The notes beneath the pieces were generated by a model. That model was not told the origin of the DNA. It saw only the letters and a program-made list of their open reading frames with translations, and searched no databases. Positions 56,462-64,000 of a DNA stretch of 64,000 bases are shown here, in pieces; position 1 is the first letter of the stretch, and each line of letters opens with the position of its first letter. The position numbers and the translations under genes are program-made. The stretch is from Collybia mongolica. Its lineage: Eukaryota; Basidiomycota; Agaricomycetes; Agaricales; Clitocybaceae. The DNA is taken from assembly GCA_013420905.1 (NCBI GenBank), contig JAAXNY010000006.1, positions 3,224,001 through 3,288,000 on the forward strand. Direction: 5' to 3'.

Positions 56462-58327
56462 ATGTCCGCCTTCAGTTTTGCGAGGCAGGCTTTTGGCCGT
56501 GAAAAGCCCCATGTATGCCTGCCATCTAAGCTTTCTATTCCTTTTGTTGAAAACATACCTATTAGTCGTCGATCACCGATTGGGTCGATATTCTGACGTT
56601 GAGCAACATTGAGGAAGAGGCGTACGATGGGTATATTCAACACATCACCGAATCTTTTAGCAGGACTGACATGCGATATCCTAGGATACCAGAACTCGTA
56701 GACGCCATCAACCTTCAGGCTGCAGGGTAAAACACTGCTTTGGGGACCTACCGCTGAACTGATCATACCATACAGCCCGGCAGAGGCTTCTAGAGCATTA
56801 CGGAAAAAACTCAAGCATGGAAATCCACATCAACAATATCGTGCTTTAGTTGTCGGTACCTTCCTCAATATTAGTTAGATTCCTTACTTACAGTTACCAC
56901 AGCTTCTGAAGGCCCTTGTGGAGAACTGCGGCCATAAATTCCAGAGCAGGTTTTTTCCTCCACTCTTGTTAATTTATCTGACGCGAGAACCTAGCTACTT
57001 TTGCCGATGGTCAGCTCACTGATGCCCTTAAACAAATTGCTTCAGATTCAAACGCAGACAAGAGGGTCAAGAAGAAGCTGTTACTTGTTTTGGCGTCGTG
57101 GCGGGACCAATTTAAGGACGACCCATCCATGACCCTAATAGCAGGGCTCTTTAAACAATGCCGAGGGGAGGGACGCAGATTGAGCTCTCAGGAACTGGCT
57201 CATTTAGCGGGTTTGGATTATAATAATGAAGACAGCAGGAAGAAGGACGAAGCGAAAAGGAAAGCCAAACGTGAGAAGGAAGAGGCTCGAGAAAAGCTGA
57301 AGAGAGAGGAAAATGAGCAGCGCCATAGGGAACGCAGCGACCGACCCAATCGCGCTCCTTTTGACTTTGAAAAGGTACAAGCCTTTTTCAGCAGGAACAA
57401 GGGGTCAGCTTGACATTCGGAAGTAGGATAAGCCAAAGGTGCTGGCAAGCATCGTTGATGCTTCCCAGGCATCGAACAATCTCGTGAATGCTATTACAGT
57501 CAGTTCGCCTCGATTTTTAGCGTACCTCCATCAATCCACTCTTACTGTCGCAGCTCGTCAACCCGACAACAGACAACATTCAAACAAATGAACGTGTCCA
57601 AGAGTGTTTAGCTAAAGCAAAACAGGCTAGAAAATCTGTTGTGCGTTACATCCAGGTACCGTCACAGACTAGTCCCACCCTGGTACCACCAGACTCACTA
57701 ATCCCAAAACAGTTGGTTGAGAACGAGGAGGTTATTGGCACTTTAATAGAGACCAACGAACGCGTCATAAATGCAATAGAGATGTATGATCGACAGGTAA
57801 TGCAGAGCGCGGACCCCATGGAGGTTTCAACTACGATCACGGCCAACCTCTCAGCGATACATATAAATCCATCACAGAGCGAGTTTACTAGCCCGCAGGA
57901 GCGACAGCGGATGGCGGTTGAGAGTGTCAAAACTGGAAGTGTGCGAGGAAAGGACAGTGATCACACCGCTAATATACACCCCGATTTACAAGACCTTGAT
58001 TTTGGACCTCTTGGGGCTTCATCAAATCGCCTTCCCATGCCCCTTCAACCATCTACACTGTCGGACGATGGGGATGGTCCAGAAGAGGTTTACGAAGGTC
58101 GGGGGTCACTTTCAGACTTCAGTGATTATAATTCTTCGGACGAAGACAGTCGGAAGGCGGCGGGGTATTTAGGTTCAGGCAAGAGAAAGGGTAGGAGGAA
58201 TTATGTTGACGTGTCTGATGATCCTGAGGATCATAGTGTGGCGTCTGATTCAAGGAAGGCACCCGACTCGGAGGCAGATCCCTTTGCTGATCCGTTTGCG
58301 GACGCACGACCTTCTCGGCGATCGTGA
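56462..58327 (+). CDS. LSB5: VHS-GAT protein LSB5
   Basis: LSB5 is an adaptor at endosomes and actin patches that binds ubiquitin and Arf-type proteins. Exons spell MSAFSFARQAFGREKPH, SSITDWVDILTLSNIEEEAY, IPELVDAINLQAAG, PAEASRALRKKLKHGNPHQQ, LLKALVENCGHKFQT, TFADGQLTDALKQIASD and LLVLASWRDQFKDDPSM, a VHS domain. After a lysine/glutamate-rich coiled linker (RKAKREKEEAREKLKREE), NERVQECLAKAKQARKSVV and LIETNERVINAIEMYDRQVM mark the GAT helices. The tail is acidic and ends with the NPF-like repeats DPFADPFADA. One intron (56946-56994) uses a GC donor. At least eight introns occur. Confidence 0.88.
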
Positions 58328-58514
58328 CAAGGATGGATTCTTCGTGGATTTTCGGAATGTTATTTAAGGGTCTCAAATTTGTACCTAGATATAGCCTGAT
58401 ATAGGGTCGATGAACATTGAAAATTGCGGATTACTTTCTTAAACTGGTATCAGATTTTATAGTCAACATACATGCCGACAGATCGGCCAAGAAGAGCACC
58501 CGGATCGTGTAGTT

Positions 58515-60147
58515 TTATACCCAACGAGTAATTCCTCTCCCGTTCTCTTCACCAATCCAGTATGGTTTCAAGACCTCTGGTAGTCGGATCGCAATGACAT
58601 CTCCTTGTTCGTTGAACACAGCGCCATTTTCAAGGAGCGCTATGATGAGTCGCGGTATCGCAGCAGCAGTGCCGTTTAATGTATGCGCGAATGGGAGAGC
58701 AGAAGAGGATGGAGGGGTGTGCGCCTCTTCTACTTGTAGTTTGGAAGGCTGAGGACGGTAGCGGATATGGAGCCGCCGTGCCTGATAATCAGTGCAATTG
58801 GAGAGCGATGACACTTCACCCCAGTTTCCACGCCCAGGCATCCACGCCTCTATATCCCGTTTCTGGTAAGCGCTGGCACCAAGTTCTTCGGTAGGCATGT
58901 CCAGCACTCTGACACAGGACATTGTTAAAAAGCAGATAATGATCTGTACTATCAGGATACTCACCTAAAAGGAAAACCTAGACCTTCAAGGATTGATTTT
59001 TGTACTTGCATCAACTCAGCCATCAATACCTCACTATCGTCTCCAGTTGTTACGGCAAATAATTCGACCTTTGTAAATTGGTGAACTCGGTACAAGCCAC
59101 GGGTATCAGATCCTCGTGCCCCAGCTTCGGCCCGGAATGCATGTCCCAGCCCGACGACCTTCAGAGGCAGTGTGGTCGAAGGGAACACCTTATTGGCGAA
59201 CATCCCCGCTAAAGGGATTTCAGACGTGCCAGAGAGTACAAGCTCAGGCGAAGTGGATGTTGATAACGGCCTGATATGATACATCTGGGCTATGGGTGGG
59301 TCGGAACTGTCACGAGGCTGAAAACCGCATCGACTTGCAATATCGGAACGTACAACATCTGGAGTCATCACGGGTGTGAAGCCATGCTTGAGCGCGATAG
59401 ACATTGCATAATTCGTCAATGCGATTTCAAGCAAAGCGGCCTCGTTTAATAGGTAATACCATGATGACCCGGTTACGGTAGAGCCACTTTCCAGGTCAAG
59501 GAGGCCAAGTTTTCGGCATATTGACACATGATCTCGTCCAATGTTTGGTGGTATCGGTTCGGGGCCATGAATGGATAATGTGACTGCTGCATTCTCAGGA
59601 CCCAAAGGTGAGTCTGGGTGAGTGTCATTGGGAATGGCAAGAGCGAGGGTCAATAGCGCCCTTTCGACTTCTGCTAAAGTCGACTCCAGTTCTGACACCT
59701 CCTCTTTGAGCTTGGTTGCCTGTGAGAGTGCTGCCCTTTTAGCTTCTGCGTTGCCTTCTCCCGCACTTTTCTTGATACGCTCTCCGACTACTGAGCGCGC
59801 ATTTCGTTTCATATTGAGCTCATTCGAAATTCGTTTGTGTTCGTTGTACGTCCGCGCAACGTCATGTATTGCACCAAGAGGCAGCGCAGCCTTGCGGTTC
59901 AAAGCATTGTTGGTTTTTTTGACTATATTTTCAGAGATTCCTCGATAATCAATGCGTGGATTTGGCAAAGCCGTTGTTGTACGAAACTGGGCGGGGTTCA
60001 GTTTGGAGGAATGGTTATGTCTCTGATATCTTTTGACTCGATCTCATGTTAAAACACAATAAATACACCAGGCCGATAAGGCTCACCAGAGACAAAGGAG
60101 GTTAGAGATGCACGCGGTTTTGGTACCGAGTGGCAGGTAAAAAACAT
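58515..60147 (-). CDS. DIA4: Mitochondrial seryl-tRNA synthetase
   Basis: A class II synthetase that charges tRNA-Ser. Exon 1 (60147 to about 60087) gives [20 protein letters not shown], and a 50-nt intron joins [20 protein letters not shown]; this basic stretch free of acids resembles a mitochondrial presequence. The coiled-coil arm spans about residues 60-160 ([20 protein letters not shown]). Motif 2 is [20 protein letters not shown] followed by FTKVELF, and motif 3 is [20 protein letters not shown]. The last intron (about 58965-58912) precedes [20 protein letters not shown]. The protein ends GRGITRWV. About 500 residues. The mitochondrial assignment rests on the presequence and divergence from cytosolic SerRS. 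Confidence 0.93.
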
Positions 60148-60415
60148 GGTGTGACTGAACGGGACAGGCATCAGTCCCTGTCTGATCTTTTGAAAGAGAA
60201 ACTGACTTTGAAGAGCTCTGGAAGCTGTGGAGGGACTCGATTCAGTCTATGTTTTGTCGACAACAACCAGCGAGCAAGAAGTTAAAATTGAAAAGATAGT
60301 GCTTCAAGGAATTCTGCACCTTGAAGCGTTCAGTAAGTTTGGTTCGAAGGGTGTCGCTAAACATTACCTGTGCGTCACAACAATCACAAGCGGTGTGACT
60401 TGACGCGTCTTTACC

Positions 60416-61834
60416 ATGTCTTCATCCGCAGACAACGCGACTCGAGCCTCGGATATTCCATACGAGCTACCATGGTAAGCGTGGAACGAACATTAGTCTA
60501 AACTATAGTCACAATTTCTCAAAAGGGTTGAGAAATACCGGCCAAATGTCCTAGATGATGTTGTTGGCAATGCCGACACCATTGATCGTCTCAAAGTCAT
60601 AGCAAAGGAAGGCAACTGTCCCCACATAATCATTTCTGTAAATACTCTCACAAGCAGTATATTTTGGATCCTAACTTTTATATATAGGGGATGCCCGGAA
60701 TCGGTAAAACAACGAGTATCCACTGTCTTGCTCATCAGCTCCTCGGAGAGGCATACAAAGAAGGAGTCCTGGAGCTGAATGCATCTGACGAAAGGTGTGT
60801 AGGACTTCCGCCAGATCAAATGCGACACTCTCAAACTTAGCCAGAGGCATCGAAGTTGTCCGTAACAAAATCAAAGCGTTTGCCCAAAAGAAAGTTACTT
60901 TACCTCCAGGAAGGCATAAGATTGTAATCCTCGACGAGGCAGATAGGTTTATCTCCTCAATCCTAAACTCTACACGCCACGATTGACATCAAGGAGTATG
61001 ACCGCAGGTGCTCAGCAAGCATTGCGTCGTACGATGGAAATTTTCTCCAACACCACGCGATTTTGTCTTGCGTGTAACATGAGCAACAAGATCATCGAGC
61101 CAATCCAAAGCCGTTGCGCCATTCTTAGATATGCGAAGTTGAGGGACCAGGAGGTGCTGAAGCGTTTGTTAGAGATATGTGAAATGGAAAAGGTGAGCGT
61201 AGAGTCCTTGATCATTAATTGTTCTAATCGATTCTACAGGTCAAGCACAATGACGACGGCCTCACTGCACTTATCTTTACATCCGAAGGAGACATGCGAC
61301 AAGCCATAAATAACCTGCAATCGACACACTCTGGTTTTGGCTTTATTTCTGGCGATAACGTTTTCAAAGTGTGTGACCAGCCTCATCCAATAATTGTACA
61401 GGCCACAATCCGGGCATGTGTGAAAGGCGACATCAATATCGCAATGGAAAGGCTGAATGAGTTATGGGATCAAGGATACAGTGCAATGGATATTGTAGTG
61501 ACCATTTTTCGTGTCGTGAAGACCTTCGACGAGTAAGTGGGGATATGTCTTCTTTGTGCTGTACTTATCTGCCATCAATCAAGGATGCCTGAGTACACAA
61601 AACTGGAATACATTAAGGTCACATACAATCTAACTTCGAGATGGCTTTTAGACTCACATTCGTTCAGGAAATCGGCTTTACTCATATGCGTATCTTGGAA
61701 GGCGTTGGTACACTAATACAACTAGCTGGCCTTGTTGCCCGTCTGTGTAAAATGGTATAAAAATTCTAAAATACCCCATGCCCACGTCTCTAATATTTTA
61801 ACAGAATATGAAGCCTGAATTGTTTAAGGTTTGA
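60416..61834 (+). CDS. RFC4: Replication factor C subunit RFC4 (human RFC2 type)
   Basis: A small subunit of the clamp loader that opens PCNA at primer ends. Blocks: [20 protein letters not shown], Walker [41 protein letters not shown], Walker [21 protein letters not shown], the arginine-finger SRC motif [36 protein letters not shown] and [20 protein letters not shown]. These match yeast Rfc4 closely. About eight introns are inferred, including one that splits tryptophan 20 directly after exon 1 (60416-60476) and one inside the glutamate-aspartate box (DEAD). Length, about 345 residues, is normal. It diverges from the seryl-tRNA synthetase gene, 268 bp away. Confidence 0.94.
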
Positions 61835-62742
61835 TTCCCCTCTTGCACAACTCTAGAATCGGGCATCAGGCTTGTTGTCGGATCGTAGCTTACTGTACTA
61901 TCACCCTTTAACTTGTTAGAGTCATCGCTTATCTATATAATCAATGCACTCGGGAGGAGGTATATTATACTGACTCAGTATGCCTGCGGAAATGCTCATC
62001 CAGCGAATTTCGTGAGACCTGCTGTGTGTGGTATAACAAGTCTATGGATTGGTTCGTGACTTCCGGTCAAGTTATATAATATATATATGCAAGAACGCCA
62101 TGTACCTTACTACCGATATGCAGACTATACCTGGAATCGCGCGGATGTACGACAACGTAGTAAGCAACGACTTTATGTCGATAACGTGGAGAAAGAAAAA
62201 ACATGCCTGTCGAAAAGCTAGGTAGTCAGGGCTAAGGCCAACACTACCGTACGCCAGGTCATGATGCCAGTATTAGTTCGAGACACCCCATACATCAATC
62301 TTGCGCCTCACTGCTGCGTACTATCAGCCTGGTGATGTTTTTGATCCGAGATTTGTAACGGGAGACTGTAAGACCAACATGCACGCAAACTAGACTCCAG
62401 CCTGGTCGACTTGCAGACAGTTCATCCCTTAGGCCCGATTTAATATCTCAAAAATTTGGGATACGGGCGTTTAATATAAGCCTCATCTTCCGGAATAGCC
62501 GGGTGACCATAAAGCTATTGATCGTATGTTCCCCATCCTGAATCTGAATAAACGGCGTTTTGGTGCCATGATCAGGGAGGACTTGTGTTGGCACGATTTG
62601 TGTAGCGACCTCGACACGCCGAGGCCATGGCGTGACGATCATCACATGATAAGCAGGTGCGGTGACGCTAGCAAGTAGCGTGACATGTCTGCTAATTAGG
62701 ATTCATCAGCATGGAATTTGTGGACCTGCTACCGCTTCTGCC
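61835..62742. other. Intergenic region
   Basis: About 900 bp between RFC4 and CFD1 without a supported gene. There is a short TA-rich run near 62075. I looked for tRNA A and B boxes and found none convincing. Confidence 0.5.
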
Positions 62743-63697
62743 ATGGCTTTACAAGAAAATCCAGTAACGATACGACTAAAATCTGTCAAAAATGTTATCA
62801 TTGTACTATCAGGAAAGGGCGGCGTCGGGAAATCGTCTGTCTCGACACAGCTTGCACTCAACCTCTATGCCTCAACCCCAACAACAAGGGTTGGAATCCT
62901 CGATGTAGATCTCACCGGTCCGTCGATACCACGCATGCTTGGAGTAGATGGACACGGCGTTCATCAAAGTAGTGACGGGTGGGTGCCCGTGTATGCCGAT
63001 GGCCCCGAAGCGAGATTGGCATGTATGAGCGTTGGATTTCTTTTAAAGAACAAAGGGGATTCTGTAGTGTGGAGAGGTCCAAAGAAGAACGGAATGATTA
63101 GGCAGTTTCTGACCGATGTGCGGTGGGGAGAACTCGATTATCTGGTGATAGACACCCCCCCAGGTCTCTGACATTTCATCGTTGGACCTGCCCATATGTT
63201 GATACCCATTTTTCAATTTAGGGACATCCGATGAGCATCTTTCTTTGCTTGAACACATGGCTCTTATGCATTCTCGCTTATCCGCCGTCATCGTCACGAC
63301 GCCGCAAGCGGTGGCCCTCATGGACGCCATGAAGTGCTTGTCGTTCACACGGGCCGTAAACCTACCCATTTTGGGGATGATAGAAAACATGAGCGGTTAT
63401 GTGTGCCCGTGCTGTGGAGAGGTCAGCAACGTATTCTCAACAGGTGGTGGGGAGGAGATGGCACGCAGAGAGGGCCTAAGGTTTCTAGGCAGTCTGCCTG
63501 TTGACACGGAACTTGTGACTCTGTTAGATGCTGCAGACATTGAACAGTCTGTAGCTGTGTCTGACGTGCAGTCATTTGGGCTTCTTCAGCGATACATGGC
63601 CACGCCTTCTGCAGAGTTGTTTAAAAACATCCGATTGCGGATGATAGAGGAGTTGAATGTGTTGAATAGAGGGGAACGTGTAGGAAGTTATGAGTAA
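62743..63697 (+). CDS. CFD1: Cytosolic Fe-S cluster assembly factor CFD1 (NUBP2)
   Basis: CFD1 is a P-loop scaffold that, with NBP35, builds 4Fe-4S clusters for cytosolic and nuclear proteins. Two exons (62743-63163 and 63222-63697) encode about 298 residues. The deviant Walker A is [19 protein letters not shown], the switch block is [20 protein letters not shown], then [20 protein letters not shown] and the cluster-binding CxxC in [20 protein letters not shown]. The N-terminal cysteine-rich extension of NBP35 is missing, which identifies CFD1. Start 62743 ([17 protein letters not shown]) fits the family; an upstream in-frame ATG at 62662 would add 27 residues. Confidence 0.95.
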
Positions 63698-64000
63698 AAT
63701 AGGATTGATCGTGGAGATGGGGTTCAGGGTAATCAAGTATGCTTGCCTCGTTTTTGTAATGTTCAACATTTCATTTCCAGATTAGGTAACATGGCTTGGG
63801 CACGACCTTTGTCAACGCGAACGCGCCTTTTTCCCTCATCTTCCTCTTCTTTCCCCCTCATGTCACCATCTCCTTAAGCTCCTCACGATCATCCTTGCAC
63901 GACTCCCTCTTCAACTTACAGGCCACCTCTAGTCTTCAACCTACTCATCGGACGCGACAATAAAATAAAATAATGGATGATGCCCCGTATACAACCCCAG
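63698..64000. other. Intergenic, with possible start of the next gene at the edge
   Basis: A pyrimidine-rich stretch at 63820-63960 and an ATG at 63973 in an A-rich context, opening MDDAPYTTP to the window end, could be the promoter and start of a further plus-strand gene. Too little is present to name it. Confidence 0.3.

Noticed and set aside
61835..62742. Possible tRNA or snRNA in the RFC4-CFD1 gap
   Set aside because: No GGTTCRANYCC-type B box with a paired A box, and no U6-like sequence, could be found by eye here or elsewhere in the window.

Overview
The window is nuclear DNA of a filamentous basidiomycete, most likely an Agaricomycete. Genes are dense, lie on both strands, and are cut by many introns of about 45-65 nt with GTRNGY donors and CTRAY-type branch sites. 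The products are single-copy eukaryotic housekeeping proteins plus families typical of mushroom-forming fungi, such as the F-box-like protein with the signature LARTCRAICEPALNVLW. I saw no tRNA, rRNA, CRISPR array or prokaryotic operon. Exon joins were worked out by eye from splice signals, frame and family homology, so gene ends are firmer than some internal junctions.

Layout. 0.5-6.1 kb: an F-box/LRR-like protein, proteasome lid subunit RPN5, and mitoribosomal protein mS23. 6.3-10.8 kb: a repeat island that contains no CpG dinucleotide at all except inside a young, intact 1.6-kb Tc1/mariner element; a possible 396-bp MITE abuts that element. 11.2-18.5 kb: a 4-coumarate-CoA-ligase-like enzyme, Mediator MED7, a BCL7-like SWI/SNF accessory protein, and a membrane carbon-nitrogen hydrolase resembling apolipoprotein N-acyltransferase. 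18.7-24.7 kb: an orphan gene with an in-frame TAG, and a 1,136-residue disordered protein. 25.4-28.2 kb: bifunctional purine enzyme ADE5,7. 28.5-38.5 kb: an ankyrin-CCCH protein, NAD-dependent glycerol-3-phosphate dehydrogenase, syntaxin SED5, nucleolar NOP6, an unknown nuclear-looking protein, and microsomal glutathione transferase MGST3. 38.9-48.7 kb: ribosome-assembly WD40 protein RRB1, a PA28-gamma proteasome activator, TFIID subunit TAF1, and pH regulator RIM101/PacC. 49.6-63.7 kb: myosin regulatory light chain, an AYR1-like short-chain dehydrogenase, a GPI-anchored PLC-like protein, UTP11, a WRKY/GCM1-type zinc-finger protein, LSB5 (VHS-GAT), mitochondrial seryl-tRNA synthetase, RFC4 and CFD1.

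Functional links are scattered rather than clustered. Two proteasome genes (RPN5, PA28), three ribosome-biogenesis genes (RRB1, NOP6, UTP11) and several transcription factors or cofactors (MED7, TAF1, BCL7-like, RIM101) share the window, but nothing suggests a metabolic gene cluster. Several neighbours are divergent pairs 145-270 bp apart that probably share promoters.

The most striking non-coding signals are ten GCCAAG hexamers (the PacC/Rim101 site) in about 660 bp upstream of RIM101 itself, and the total loss of CpG from the repeat island around the mariner element. I did not find a convincing new multi-gene system.
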